DNA from: Shinella sp. XGS7
GTDB taxonomy: Bacteria; Pseudomonadota; Gammaproteobacteria; Burkholderiales; Burkholderiaceae_C
Direction: 5' to 3'
Length of the DNA: 64,000 bases
Assembly: GCF_020535565.1 (NCBI RefSeq)
Contig: NZ_CP084758.1
Span: 4,105,001-4,169,000 of the forward strand
Shown: positions 17,477 through 26,585 of the stretch, piece by piece
Layout of the letters: each line of letters starts with the position of its first letter
Numbering within the stretch: position 1 is the stretch's first letter
Program-made: the position numbers and the translations under genes
Notes under the pieces: model-generated
Database searches by the model: none
Seen by the model: only the letters and a program-made list of their open reading frames with translations
Told to the model about the DNA's origin: nothing

Positions 17477-18156
17477 GCTTTTTCTTCTTGCTCGGCCTGA
17501 TCGGCCAACATCTGACGCAGCAGGGGCACGGTGACGGCGCGCTTGGCGGAGAGCGCAAACTCGTCCAGCCGGTCCAGCAGGCCCATCAGGTGCTTGAGAT
17601 TGCGGGCGAAACGGGTGAGCAGATAGTCCATCACCTCGTCCGACAGGGCGATGCCGCGGCGATCCGCCTCGCGACGCAGGGCGGCCCGCACCTCCTGCTC
17701 CGAGAGCGGCTGCAGGGCAAAGGTCGGGCCCCAGCCCAGGCGGGTGCGCAGGTCCTCGCGCAGGTCCAGGTCCACCGGGGGCGCGGTGCCGGTGGCCACC
17801 ACGGCCAGGCCATGGGTGGCCGCCTCGACAAAGAGTTGGAAGGCCGCGTGCTGCTGGCCAGCGTCATAGTCCTGGCAATCGTCCAGCAGCAAGAGGCTGG
17901 GCTGGGCCGGCAACTCCCAGGGCAGGGCCGTGCCCGCGCCATACCAGCCCACCTGGGCGCCGGCCGCCTGCCAGGCGCCGGCCAGGGCGCGCAGCACATG
18001 GGTTTTGCCGCTGCCCGCCCCGCCCCACAGAAACACCGGCGGCGCCCCAGGGCTGAGCGCCTGCAGATGCGCCAGTGCCGCGGCATTGGCGCCGGGCATG
18101 AGATTGTCAAAGCTGTACACGGGCTCGGGGCCCAGCGAGAGCGGAATCTGCTTCAA
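17473..18156 (-). CDS. hda: DnaA regulatory inactivator Hda
   Basis: A 227-residue AAA+ protein with MKQIPLSLGPEPVYSFDNLMPGANAAALAHL, the Walker A GGAGSGKTHVLRAL, Walker B LLLLDDCQD and a C-terminal lid. The N-terminal QxxLxL motif (QIPLSL) is the clamp-binding motif that tethers Hda to the DNA polymerase beta clamp. Hda stimulates ATP hydrolysis by DnaA after initiation. It is the first gene of the hda-HAD-pcnB-folK-DUF486 run. Confidence 0.92.
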   Translation of the reverse strand: MKQIPLSLGPEPVYSFDNLMPGANAAALAHLQALSPGAPPVFLWGGAGSGKTHVLRALAGAWQAAGAQVGWYGAGTALPWELPAQPSLLLLDDCQDYDAGQQHAAFQLFVEAATHGLAVVATGTAPPVDLDLREDLRTRLGWGPTFALQPLSEQEVRAALRREADRRGIALSDEVMDYLLTRFARNLKHLMGLLDRLDEFALSAKRAVTVPLLRQMLADQAEQEEKA

Positions 18157-18238
18157 AGAGGATCAACCTTCGTCCCGCGGCACGCCCAGACGGCAGCACC
18201 GCAACCGGCCCGGATTCTAAGCGGCGCCCCGGGGCCCC

Positions 18239-19099
18239 TCAGTGCAAGGGCGGCAGATCGCGCGCGCGCAGGACCACCAGGCGGGCACCGATCTCGGCCG
18301 CATCGGCCGCGCCCGGCCGCAGGCTCAGATAGCGCTGCAGATCGGCCGCCGCGCCCTGCCAGTGGCCCAGCGCCTCCAGCACCAGGCCGCGATCCCGCCA
18401 TTCCAGCGCCTCCTGCGGCAGCAGGAGCAGCAGACGCTGCTGCACCGCCAGCAGGGCCTGCCAGTCGCCTTCACTGCGGTGGATCTCCTTCAGATTGCGC
18501 AGCATGCGAGCCAGCACCTGGCGCGGCGGCACGCCGCGCAGACAGTGCTCCAGCGACAGGGCCGCGGCCGCATCCTCGCCCCGGTAGGGCAGCAGCGCCT
18601 CCTCCAGCGCTTCGCGCGAGAGCGACTCGCAGGTGAAGGGGTCCAGCACCACCTCGCCCTGGGGCAGATGCAGCTTGATCAGGAAATGCCCCGGGAAGGA
18701 CACACCCTGGGCCTCCAGCCCGATCTGGGCCGCCAGCTCCAGGTAGATCACCGCCAGCGTGATCGGGATGCCGCGGCGCGTGGCCAGCACCCGATGCACA
18801 TAGCTGTTGGCCCGCTCGTAGTAGTTGTTGACATTGCCCGCAAAGCCCAGCTCCTTGCTGAAGAAATGATTCAGCAGGCGCAGACGGTGGACTGGCGAGG
18901 CGTCGGCCGGCAGGCGCTGACGCAGGCGCGCGGCCTGGGCATCCACCTCGGCCAGCACCGATTGCACATCCAGCTCGGGATGCTCGTCCAGCGCGATGGC
19001 GGCGGCGGCTTCCAGCAGATTCAGCCCCCTGTCCTCCGCCACCAGGGTGGCAAAGTACTCCAGGGCCGTGGGCGGGTGCAGCGGCAGCGTGGCGCTCAT
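18239..19099 (-). CDS. SirB1 family transglutaminase-like/TPR protein
   Basis: A 286-residue protein. The N-terminal half has EDRGLNLLEAAAAIALDEHP, LNHFFSKELGFAGNVNNYYERANSYVHRVLATRRGIPITLAVIYLELA and FPGHFLIKL, characteristic of the SirB1 domain. This is a transglutaminase-like fold that usually lacks an active Cys, and none is seen in the matching position here. The C-terminal third has TPR-like helices (EWRDRGLVLEALGHWQGAAADLQRYLSLRPGA). Function is unsettled. The ATG at 19099 is used. It follows murJ by 10 bases. Confidence 0.85.
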   Translation of the reverse strand: MSATLPLHPPTALEYFATLVAEDRGLNLLEAAAAIALDEHPELDVQSVLAEVDAQAARLRQRLPADASPVHRLRLLNHFFSKELGFAGNVNNYYERANSYVHRVLATRRGIPITLAVIYLELAAQIGLEAQGVSFPGHFLIKLHLPQGEVVLDPFTCESLSREALEEALLPYRGEDAAAALSLEHCLRGVPPRQVLARMLRNLKEIHRSEGDWQALLAVQQRLLLLLPQEALEWRDRGLVLEALGHWQGAAADLQRYLSLRPGAADAAEIGARLVVLRARDLPPLH

Positions 19100-19109
19100 G
19101 CGAACCAGT

Positions 19110-20672
19110 CTACGCCCGGCGCACGAACTGACGCAGATTGAGACCGGAAAGCCCCAGCACCGCAAAGTAGACCAGAGCCGAGCCGGCCAGGCTGGCCGCC
19201 ATCAGCAGGGCACGCCAGAGTTCGGTCTTGCCCAGGGCCACCCAGTCGAAATGGCGGGCCAGCCACCACTGCAGCGCGCCCATGGCAGCACTGGCCAGCA
19301 GCACACGCAGGGCAAAACCCGGCCAGCCCGGCGCCGGCTGGTAGCTGCCCAGTCGGCGCAAGCCGCGCAGCAGCCAGGTGGCATTGACCAGAGCGCCCAG
19401 GCCGATGGCCAGGGCCAGGCCCGCCACGCCCAGCCAGGGCACCAGCAGGGCATTGAGCAGCTGGGTCAGAAGCAGGACGCCGATGGCAATGCGCACCGGC
19501 GTGCGCATGTCCTGCCGGGCATAGAAGCCGGGCGCCAGCACCTTGATGGCCACCAGACCAAGCAGCCCCACCCCATAGCCCATCACGGCCAGACTGGTCT
19601 GCGCCACGTCCTGGCCGGTGAAGGCCCCGCGGTGGTAGAGCACGGCCACCATGGGCTGGGCAAACAGCAGCAGGGCCACGGCACAGGGCAAGGCCAACAG
19701 CAGCACCATGCGCAAACCCCAGTCGAGCAGGGCTGAATAGGCTTCACCCTCCCCCTTGCCCTGGGCCGCCGCGAGCTGGGGCGTCAACACCGAACCCAGG
19801 GCCACGCCCAGCAGCGCGGTGGGAAATTCCATCAGGCGGTCGGCGTAGGTGAGCCAGGACGCTGCCCCCTCGGCCACGAAGATCGCGATCTGGGTATTGA
19901 TCACCAGGGACAGCTGGGCCACGCCCACCCCCAGCAAAGCCGGCCCCATGGCACCGAGCACCTGCCTGACCCCCGGGCTGGCCCAGGCCCGGCGCAGCGC
20001 ACCCAGACTCAGCCCCAGGCGCGGCATCACGCCGATGCGGCGCAGGGCCGGAATCTGCACCAGCAGCTGCAGCACGCCGCCCAGCATCACCCCCACCGCC
20101 ATGGCGTAGATGGGCTGCCAGCCCTGACGCTGCATCCAGGGCGCTAGCAGGAAGCCGCAGGCAATGACCGAGAGATTGAGCAGCACCGGCGTGACCGCGG
20201 GCACCATGAAACGCTTCCAGGTATTGAGGATGCCGGCCGAGAGCGCCACCAGGGACATGCAGCCTATATAGGGGAACATCCAGCGCGTCATCACCACGGC
20301 CGCCTCGCGCCCCGAATCGGGCAGGCCCGCGCCCAGCAGCCAGACCAGCAGGGGCGCCCCCAGCACGCCCAGCACACAGGTCAAGAGCAAGGCCCAGAGC
20401 AGCACGGTGGCCACGGCGTCGATCAGGTCGCGGGTGACCTCGTCCCCTTCGGCCGCGCGGGTACGGGCCAGCAAAGGCACGAAGGCCTGGGAAAATGCGC
20501 CCTCGGCAAAGAGGCGGCGCAGCATATTGGGGATCCGAAACGCCACCTGGAAGGCGTCGGTCAGGGTGGAGGCCCCAAACAGGGCGGCCACCATCTGCTC
20601 CCGGATCAGGCCGGTGACGCGCGACGCCAGGGTGAGTATGGAAACGGTGGAGGCGGCGCGCAGCAGATTCAT
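19110..20672 (-). CDS. murJ: Lipid II flippase MurJ
   Basis: A 520-residue polytopic membrane protein of the MOP superfamily. It opens MNLLRAASTVSILTLASRVTGLIREQMVAALFGAS and has FRIPNMLRRLFAEGAFSQAFVPLLA, both standard MurJ segments with the conserved cavity arginines. MurJ flips undecaprenyl-linked lipid II across the inner membrane for peptidoglycan synthesis. It is divergent from rpsT, a conserved betaproteobacterial arrangement. Confidence 0.95.
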   Translation of the reverse strand: MNLLRAASTVSILTLASRVTGLIREQMVAALFGASTLTDAFQVAFRIPNMLRRLFAEGAFSQAFVPLLARTRAAEGDEVTRDLIDAVATVLLWALLLTCVLGVLGAPLLVWLLGAGLPDSGREAAVVMTRWMFPYIGCMSLVALSAGILNTWKRFMVPAVTPVLLNLSVIACGFLLAPWMQRQGWQPIYAMAVGVMLGGVLQLLVQIPALRRIGVMPRLGLSLGALRRAWASPGVRQVLGAMGPALLGVGVAQLSLVINTQIAIFVAEGAASWLTYADRLMEFPTALLGVALGSVLTPQLAAAQGKGEGEAYSALLDWGLRMVLLLALPCAVALLLFAQPMVAVLYHRGAFTGQDVAQTSLAVMGYGVGLLGLVAIKVLAPGFYARQDMRTPVRIAIGVLLLTQLLNALLVPWLGVAGLALAIGLGALVNATWLLRGLRRLGSYQPAPGWPGFALRVLLASAAMGALQWWLARHFDWVALGKTELWRALLMAASLAGSALVYFAVLGLSGLNLRQFVRRA

Positions 20673-20731
20673 GCGAAACAGGTTTGTAGAGCCGAAGCCG
20701 GCGCATTATGAAGCCAGCCGCCCGCCAACCA

Positions 20732-20761
20732 TTGCCACGCGAGTCATAAAAGTGCTACACT
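20732..20761 (+). promoter_or_regulatory. rpsT: rpsT promoter (sigma-70 type)
   Basis: TTGCCA (20732-20737), an 18-base spacer and TACACT (20756-20761), preceded by TGC as an extended -10, lie 34 bases before the rpsT ATG. Confidence 0.75.
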
Positions 20762-20795
20762 CGCCGTCTTTGCACCATCTGGGTAAATACACAAA

Positions 20796-21092
20796 ATGGC
20801 AAGCTCTTCCAAAGCCAAGAAGAAAACCGTCCGTCTGGCCTCGGGCCGCAAGCGCGCTCGCCAGGACGTCAAGCTGAACGCCGCCAACACGGCGCTGCGC
20901 TCCAAATTCCGCACGGTCATCAAGAACGTGCAAAAGGCCGTGGTCGCTGGCGACAAGACCAAGGCTGCTGAACTGTTCAAGACCGCCCAGACCGTCATCG
21001 ACTCCGTGGCCGATAAGGGCATCTTCCACAAGAACAAGGCTGCTCGCCACAAGAGCCGCCTGTCCGCCAAGATCAAGGCGCTGGCCGCCTGA
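20796..21092 (+). CDS. rpsT: 30S ribosomal protein S20
   Basis: A 98-residue, very basic protein with the S20 features [62 protein letters not shown]20 is a primary 16S rRNA-binding protein. It has its own promoter and a strong terminator and stands as a single-gene unit divergent from murJ. Confidence 0.97.
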   Translation: MASSSKAKKKTVRLASGRKRARQDVKLNAANTALRSKFRTVIKNVQKAVVAGDKTKAAELFKTAQTVIDSVADKGIFHKNKAARHKSRLSAKIKALAA

Positions 21093-21115
21093 CAAAACCA
21101 GACTCGGTGCAAAGC

Positions 21116-21140
21116 AAAGGCCCGCTTCGGCGGGCCTTTT
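21116..21140 (+). terminator. rpsT terminator
   Basis: AAAGGCCCGC-TTCG-GCGGGCCTTTT: a 10-base-pair stem closed by a stable TTCG tetraloop and ending in four T residues, 23 bases after the rpsT stop. The A-run on the other side lets it also serve nothing else or a convergent transcript. Confidence 0.93.
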
Positions 21141-21181
21141 GTCGTCCTGGCACCGAGCCCTAAAGCCCCTGCCTCACCGTT

Positions 21182-22021
21182 TCAGCCGCCCTGCGGCAGC
21201 AGCGAGGAGGCCGCGACACGCACCAGCCCCGCGCTGGCATGCATTTCCTGGGCGCGCAGCCAGTCACTGATGGCCTGAGCCACCCAGGGCGCATCATCCA
21301 GGGCCAGATCATGGCCCGCCTGGGTGTGCAGGCGCAGTGGCGCCCCCCAGGCCCGGCTGAGCGCCTGCGAGCAGCGCCAATCCACCAGCTGATCCGCCTG
21401 ACTGCACAGCAGCAGCATGGGCGCATGCGGGCGCCCGCGTCCCGCGCGGTAGCGCAGAGCAGCCAGCAGTTGCCGCAGACCGTTGCGCCAGGCCACCGGA
21501 TGGCGGCGCTGCAGCGCCACCCAGGTGTCCAGCACGGCGCGCCGCTCCCCCTCCGTCAGACGCGACGTGGCCGCCAGCACCCTCGCCTCGCGCCAGCGCA
21601 CCCCGAGGTTCACCAAACCCAGGGCGAGCAGCTTCCAGTAGCTGAGCGGCCGCATGCGCTGCAACAAAGGGCTGTAGGGCCGCAGGCTGGTATTGATGAG
21701 CACCGTGCCCGCCACTTCCTGCGGATAGCTCAGCGCCCATTCACAGGCCACCATGCCCCCCAGGGACATGGCCAGCAGGTAAATGGGGCCGTGAACACCA
21801 CGGCGCAGCAATTCATCGCGACAGGCCTCCAGCAAGGCCGGCACCCGACTGGGACTGGCCTGCCGGTACAGCGTGCCATTGCCGGGCAGATCCAGACTCA
21901 TCACCCGCACGCCAGGCTGCTGAGTCGCCAGGACCTCGGACAGCTGTCGCGGGAATTCACCCCAATGGCCACTCTCGCGGGTGAGCCCGCGCAGCAGCAC
22001 CCAGGTTGGCACCTGATTCAA
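21182..22021 (-). CDS. Alpha/beta hydrolase
   Basis: A 279-residue alpha/beta-hydrolase fold protein. The nucleophile elbow is AMSLGGMVA. DLPGNGTLYR, an Asp in LLLCSQADQLVDWR and a His in HTQAGHDLALDDAPW supply the other expected catalytic elements. The substrate is unknown. The start appears to be TTG at 22021, with GGAG five bases upstream. A GTG at 22012 is the alternative. The neighbours (rpsT, DUF3579-argD) do not suggest a pathway. Confidence 0.8.
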   Translation of the reverse strand: MNQVPTWVLLRGLTRESGHWGEFPRQLSEVLATQQPGVRVMSLDLPGNGTLYRQASPSRVPALLEACRDELLRRGVHGPIYLLAMSLGGMVACEWALSYPQEVAGTVLINTSLRPYSPLLQRMRPLSYWKLLALGLVNLGVRWREARVLAATSRLTEGERRAVLDTWVALQRRHPVAWRNGLRQLLAALRYRAGRGRPHAPMLLLCSQADQLVDWRCSQALSRAWGAPLRLHTQAGHDLALDDAPWVAQAISDWLRAQEMHASAGLVRVAASSLLPQGG

Positions 22022-22163
22022 GCGAACTCCATAAGGTCATTGGCAGCCCTGCCCTGCCGCCCTGCAACTGTTTGAATGATCGTAGCCTGCAGCGACCGAA
22101 CGGGCGCTGATCTTGCTGCAATTACATCAACTCACAAATTGCGCAGCAACGCAGGGCTGTCCC

Positions 22164-22502
22164 TTATTGCGAGGACGATGCCGGCTTCTCGTCCGGCAGC
22201 AGGCAGGCCTCGGCCACCTGCAGGCGGTTGTCACGGGCAAAGTTCATCACGAAGTCCCAGGCCATGGGTTCGATGTCCTTGAGTGCCTCGTTGACGATCA
22301 CGCACTTCACGCCATTGATGACCGTGGGCACGCAATACGGCGAGTAGCCGATATGGGCACCGGGGCCGCCGCGTGCGCCACCTGGGCGGAAGCAGGACAT
22401 GGCCCCCGCCAGGCGCTCGGCCCAGTCGCTCGGACGAAAGGTCCGCCCCTCCAAGGTCAGACCCTGGATAAAGACTTCGCGCGGTTTGGGGGACAGGCTC
22501 AT
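22164..22502 (-). CDS. DUF3579 domain protein
   Basis: A 112-residue protein with REVFIQGLTLEGRTFRPSDWAERLAGAMSCF, YSPYCVPTVINGVKCVIVNEAL and EPMAWDFVMNFARDN, the DUF3579 pattern found in Betaproteobacteria. Function is unknown. It is divergent from argD across a 206-base gap, a neighbourhood I recall as common in Burkholderiales. Conserved single Cys residues (MSCF, YCVP, VKCV, EACL) are notable but no metal motif is clear. Confidence 0.85.
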   Translation of the reverse strand: MSLSPKPREVFIQGLTLEGRTFRPSDWAERLAGAMSCFRPGGARGGPGAHIGYSPYCVPTVINGVKCVIVNEALKDIEPMAWDFVMNFARDNRLQVAEACLLPDEKPASSSQ

Positions 22503-22708
22503 GAAGCGGTGATGACAGGCCGCTCGGGTGCGGCAAGACCGCTATTGTGCCCTGGATGTGTTGCGCCGCAGCACAGTCGGAACTGAAGTCCGAACAAAGC
22601 CGCGGTAGTTCTTGACACAAGGGCCGATCATCGCCAGACCACCCCCTTAGAATCAACTTTCCCTGCCCCGTCCGGCGGCAGTTTCTTCCACCCTTGAATG
22701 GAAAGTTG

Positions 22709-23926
22709 ATGAACGCCCCAGCTACCGTGCCCGCTGCTCCCACCGAAGCCCATGTGATGCAAACCTATGGCCGACTGCCGATCGCGCTGTCGCATGGCCA
22801 GGGCTGCTGGGTTTGGGATGTCAACGGCCGACGATATCTGGACGCGCTGGGCGGTATCGCGGTGAATACCCTGGGCCATGGCCACCCCCGCCTGGTGCCC
22901 GCCCTGCAGGATCAGGTGGCCAAGCTGATCCACACCAGCAACTACTACCACGTGCCCCTGCAGGAGCAATTGGCCGCCAAGCTCTGCGAGCTCTCGGGCC
23001 TGAGCAAGGTCTTCTTCTGCAACAGCGGCCTGGAAGCCAATGAGGCCGCGCTGAAGATCGCGCGCAAATTCGGGCACGACCGCGGCAACACGGCACCCGA
23101 GTGCATCGTCTTCGAGGGCGCCTTCCATGGCCGCTCCATTGCCACGCTCTCCGCCACCGCCAACCCCAAGGTCCAGGCCGGCTTCGGCCCGTTGGTGGAA
23201 GGCTTTGTGCGCGTGCCGCTGAATGATCTGGCCGCCGTCGAGGCCGCGATCAAGCGCCACCCGAACGTCACGGCCATCTTCCTGGAAACCATCCAGGGCG
23301 AGGGCGGCGTGAACCCGGCCCGTATCGAGTTCCTGCAGGGCCTGCGCCGCCTGTGCGACGCTCATGACCTGCTGCTGATGCTGGACGAGGTGCAGTGCGG
23401 CATCGGCCGCACCGGCAAGTGGTTCGCCCACCAGTGGGCCGACATCCAGCCGGATGTGATGCCCCTGGCCAAGGGTCTGGGCTCGGGTGTGCCCATCGGC
23501 GCCGTAGTCTGCGGCCCGCGCGCCGCAGGCGTGCTGCAGCCGGGCAACCATGGCACCACCTTTGGCGGCAACCCGCTGGCCATGCGTGCCGGGGTCGAAA
23601 CCCTGAAGATCATGGAAGAGGACGGCCTGCTGGCCCATGCCGCCAAGGTGGGCGCGGCCCTCAAGGCCGGCCTGGAGCGCGAGCTCGCCGGCGTGGCCGG
23701 TGTGGTGGAGATCCGTGGCCAGGGCCTGATGCTGGGCATCGAGCTGGATCGTCCGGCCGGCGCCGTGCTGGGCCAGGCCGCCGAAGCGGGCCTCCTGATC
23801 AGCGTCACCGCGGACCGCGTGATCCGTCTGGTGCCGGCCCTGATCCTCAGCGAGGAGGAAGCCGCCCAGGTGGTGGCCCTTCTGGCACCGCTGGTGAAGG
23901 CCTTCCTGGCCCAGCCCAAAGCCTGA
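22709..23926 (+). CDS. argD: Acetylornithine aminotransferase
   Basis: A 405-residue class III PLP aminotransferase. It has YGRLPIALSHGQGCWVWDVNGRRYLDALGGIAVNTLGHGHP, FFCNSGLEANEAALKIARK, MLDEVQCGIGRTG and the PLP-lysine region MPLAKGLGSGVPIGA. ArgD converts N-acetylglutamate semialdehyde to N-acetylornithine in arginine synthesis. The ATG at 22709 is preceded by GGAAAG and preferred over a TTG at 22694. It is followed after 30 bases by argF. A TTGACA at 22612 and a TAGAAT at 22648 lie upstream but are too far apart to be one promoter. Confidence 0.93.
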   Translation: MNAPATVPAAPTEAHVMQTYGRLPIALSHGQGCWVWDVNGRRYLDALGGIAVNTLGHGHPRLVPALQDQVAKLIHTSNYYHVPLQEQLAAKLCELSGLSKVFFCNSGLEANEAALKIARKFGHDRGNTAPECIVFEGAFHGRSIATLSATANPKVQAGFGPLVEGFVRVPLNDLAAVEAAIKRHPNVTAIFLETIQGEGGVNPARIEFLQGLRRLCDAHDLLLMLDEVQCGIGRTGKWFAHQWADIQPDVMPLAKGLGSGVPIGAVVCGPRAAGVLQPGNHGTTFGGNPLAMRAGVETLKIMEEDGLLAHAAKVGAALKAGLERELAGVAGVVEIRGQGLMLGIELDRPAGAVLGQAAEAGLLISVTADRVIRLVPALILSEEEAAQVVALLAPLVKAFLAQPKA

Positions 23927-23956
23927 AACCCGCCGATGAAACCAGGAAACAGCCTG

Positions 23957-24898
23957 ATGCGCCATTACCTGCAATTCAAGGATCTGCGGGCCGAGGAATA
24001 CGCTCATCTCTTCGACCGCGCCGCCATCATCAAGCGCCGCTTCAAGAACTACGAGAAGTACCAGCCCCTGGCCGACCGCACCCTGGCCATGATCTTCGAG
24101 AAGGCCAGCACCCGCACCCGCGTGAGCTTCGAGGCCGGCATGTACCAGATGGGTGGCTCGGTGGTGCATCTCACCACCGGCGACAGCCAGCTGGGCCGCG
24201 CCGAGCCCATCGAGGACAGCGCGCGCGTGATCAGCCGCATGGTCGACATCGTGATGATCCGCACCTTCGAGCAGAGCAAGATCGAGCGCTTTGCCGCCCA
24301 CTCGCGCGTGCCCGTGATCAACGGGCTGACCAACGAGTACCACCCCTGCCAGATCCTGGCCGATCTGTTCACCTATATCGAACAGCGCGGCATGGACCGA
24401 CGCGGCGCCATCGACATGGACTGCCTCAAGGGCCGGGTCGTGGCCTGGGTGGGCGACGGCAACAATATGGCCAACACCTGGCTGCAGGCGGCCGAGATCC
24501 TGGGCTTCACGGTGCACGTCAGCACGCCCAGCGGCTACGAGATCGACCCCGCAGTGGCCGGCGTCAAGAACGCCGGTTGCTACAAGGTCTTCAAGGACCC
24601 GCTGGAGGCTTGCCGCGGCGCCGATCTGGTCACCACCGATGTGTGGACCAGCATGGGCTACGAGGCCGAGAACGAGACCCGCCGCAAGGCCTTTGCCGAC
24701 TGGTGCGTGGACGCCGAGATGATGGCGGCGGCCAAGCCCGACGCACTCTTCATGCACTGCCTGCCCGCCCACCGCGGCGAAGAAGTCAGCGCCGATGTGA
24801 TCGACGGCCCCCAGTCCGTGGTCTGGGATGAGGCCGAGAACCGCATGCATGTGCAGAAGGCGCTCATGGAGTACCTGCTGCTCGGTCGCATCGGCTGA
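23957..24898 (+). CDS. argF: Ornithine carbamoyltransferase
   Basis: A 313-residue transcarbamylase. The carbamoyl-phosphate loop EKASTRTRVSFE, the NGLTNEYHPCQILADL segment with the HPCQ motif, the ornithine-loop DVWTSMGYEAE and HCLPAHRGEEV are all present. It makes citrulline in the cytosol. An ATG at 23936 is in frame, but AGGAAAC lies seven bases before the ATG at 23957 and the family start (MRHYLQFKDL) fits. It forms an argD-argF operon. argG is not adjacent. Confidence 0.94.
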   Translation: MRHYLQFKDLRAEEYAHLFDRAAIIKRRFKNYEKYQPLADRTLAMIFEKASTRTRVSFEAGMYQMGGSVVHLTTGDSQLGRAEPIEDSARVISRMVDIVMIRTFEQSKIERFAAHSRVPVINGLTNEYHPCQILADLFTYIEQRGMDRRGAIDMDCLKGRVVAWVGDGNNMANTWLQAAEILGFTVHVSTPSGYEIDPAVAGVKNAGCYKVFKDPLEACRGADLVTTDVWTSMGYEAENETRRKAFADWCVDAEMMAAAKPDALFMHCLPAHRGEEVSADVIDGPQSVVWDEAENRMHVQKALMEYLLLGRIG

Positions 24899-24922
24899 AG
24901 CCCCGAGGCTCGGGCTGGCGCC

Positions 24923-25768
24923 CTACTCCCGCCGCGGCCGGATGCTCTCATTGAGCGAGCCCGGCGGGTAGTGGCGCTGAAACGCTCGCCAGACCTGGCC
25001 GCTGCGGGCCACGCGCTCCAGCGCCAGGGTCAGCGCGAGACGATCCGCCTCGCTCACACTGGCGCGCGAGATATAGACGCCGCTATCACCCCAGGGCAGT
25101 TCGTCCACCGGCTCCATGCGCAGCCGGTCCAGCAAGGCGTTCCAGCGTCGGTCCACCGTGATGGCGCCGATCAGGATGGAGGGTGCCATCACCGTCACAT
25201 CCGCCATGCCCGCCGACATCAGGCGCGCCACCCCCAGCACATCGGCCTCCAGCACCAGACGGTCCTGAGCCCTCAGATCGCGCAGCAGGTCCTGGTAGGC
25301 CTCGCCGTAATCGAAGCCGCGCACCAGGGCCACCCGCAGCTCGCGCCGGTCGCGCAGCTCGCGCAGGCTCTTCAGCGGCGCTCGCTCGCTCTGCAGCGAG
25401 ATCAGCACCGCCCGCGCCTGGATCAGGGGCACGAAGTGCCCCCATTCATCGCGCTGGGCTGAGCGGCTGGCGGGCACCAGCAGATCGGCCCGCCCCGACT
25501 CGAACAGCGCCTGCTGGCGCGCCCGGGGCACGGCACTGAGCACGAAGTTGCAGCCCTGCACCGAGCGCAGGATCTCGGGGTAGACCCCGCCAAAGCCCTC
25601 ATCGCCATGGGTGACGCTCAGGCCGATGGCAGCCACCGGCACCTGCATCGCCCGTGAGCAGCTGGCCTGCGACTGCGCGACGAGGCTGACCCCGGTGAGC
25701 ACGCAAAAGGGCAGGACTTTCTGGATGAACAACACGTCGGACCTCTTGTAGACCTGCGATCTCAGCAT
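24923..25768 (-). CDS. Periplasmic amino-acid-type substrate-binding protein (SBP_bac_3-like)
   Basis: A 281-residue protein with an N-terminal signal peptide (VLPFCVLTGVSLVAQSQASC). It then has a two-lobed binding-protein pattern: GGVYPEILRSVQGCNF, SGRADLLVPASRSAQRDEW, LRELRDRRELRVALVRGFDYGEAYQDLL and YISRASVSEADRLALTLALERV. It resembles stand-alone transporter-like or sensor-like SBP_bac_3 proteins. No permease or ATPase gene adjoins it, so it may be an orphan receptor. A GTG at 25735 is a possible later start. Confidence 0.72.
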   Translation of the reverse strand: MLRSQVYKRSDVLFIQKVLPFCVLTGVSLVAQSQASCSRAMQVPVAAIGLSVTHGDEGFGGVYPEILRSVQGCNFVLSAVPRARQQALFESGRADLLVPASRSAQRDEWGHFVPLIQARAVLISLQSERAPLKSLRELRDRRELRVALVRGFDYGEAYQDLLRDLRAQDRLVLEADVLGVARLMSAGMADVTVMAPSILIGAITVDRRWNALLDRLRMEPVDELPWGDSGVYISRASVSEADRLALTLALERVARSGQVWRAFQRHYPPGSLNESIRPRRE

Positions 25769-25808
25769 AGCTCAGCTTGCCGTCAGCCCCTTATGGCATG
25801 CTGACTGC

Positions 25809-26564
25809 ATGAGGCTTGCATTGATCAGCGACCTGCACGCGAACCGCGAAGCGGTGACGGCCGTGCTGGCGGACGCCCGGGCTCGAGGCTGTCAGCAATT
25901 CGCCCTGCTGGGCGACTACGTGGGCTATGGCGGCGACCCCGCCTGGGTGGTGGACCAGGTGCGCGAGCTGGTGAGCCAGGGCGCGGTGGCCGTGCTGGGC
26001 AATCACGACAGCGCCGTGGCCCATGGGGCCCTGCCCACCATGCGCGAGGACGCCCGCGTCGCCATTGCCTGGACCCGTGAGCGCCTGAACGTCGAGCAAC
26101 TGCGCTTTCTGGCCGAGCTGCCGCTGAGCCGCCAGCAGGACGACTGCCTCTTCGTGCATGCCAATGCCTTCGCGCCCGAGGGTTTCGAGTACATCCAGGG
26201 CCGGCTCGAGGCCATGCGCAGCCTGCAGGCCACGCGCGCGCACTACACCTTTTGCGGCCATATGCACGAGCCCATGCTCTACCACCTCTCCGGCACCGGC
26301 AAGGCGGGCGACTTCAAGCCCGTGCCCGGGGTGGACATCCCGCTGCTGAGCCACCGCCAGTGGCTGGTGATTCCGGGCTCCTGCGGCCAGCCCCGAGACG
26401 GCAACCCGGCCGCCTGCTACGCCCTCTTCGACACCGCCAGCGGCCAGCTGAGCTTCCAGCGCGTGCCCTATGACGTGGAAGCCGCCGCCGCCCGCATCCT
26501 GGCTGGCGGCCTGCCCGAGCCCATTGCCCAGCGCCTGGCGGCCCGCCTGGCCGTGGGCGAGTAG
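25809..26564 (+). CDS. Metallophosphoesterase
   Basis: A 251-residue calcineurin-like phosphoesterase with all metal motifs in order: DLHAN (Asp8, His10), GDYVGYGGDP, GNHDS, a His in FVHANAF and FCGHMHEP. The GDxxGYG signature places it near the YfcE/diadenosine-tetraphosphatase-like group, and the substrate is unknown. It is followed after 21 bases by a Ser/Thr kinase-universal stress fusion, so the pair may act on the same phosphorylated targets (inference). Confidence 0.85.
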   Translation: MRLALISDLHANREAVTAVLADARARGCQQFALLGDYVGYGGDPAWVVDQVRELVSQGAVAVLGNHDSAVAHGALPTMREDARVAIAWTRERLNVEQLRFLAELPLSRQQDDCLFVHANAFAPEGFEYIQGRLEAMRSLQATRAHYTFCGHMHEPMLYHLSGTGKAGDFKPVPGVDIPLLSHRQWLVIPGSCGQPRDGNPAACYALFDTASGQLSFQRVPYDVEAAAARILAGGLPEPIAQRLAARLAVGE

Positions 26565-26585
26565 GCCCCTGCCTCACGACACACC

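Noticed and set aside
22612-22653. TTGACA (22612) and TAGAAT (22648) as an argD promoter
   Set aside because: The spacing is about 30 bases, too long for one sigma-70 promoter. Either element alone may still matter.
22628-24850. A 740-codon open frame on the minus strand
   Set aside because: It is antisense to argD and argF, which are complete and motif-rich.
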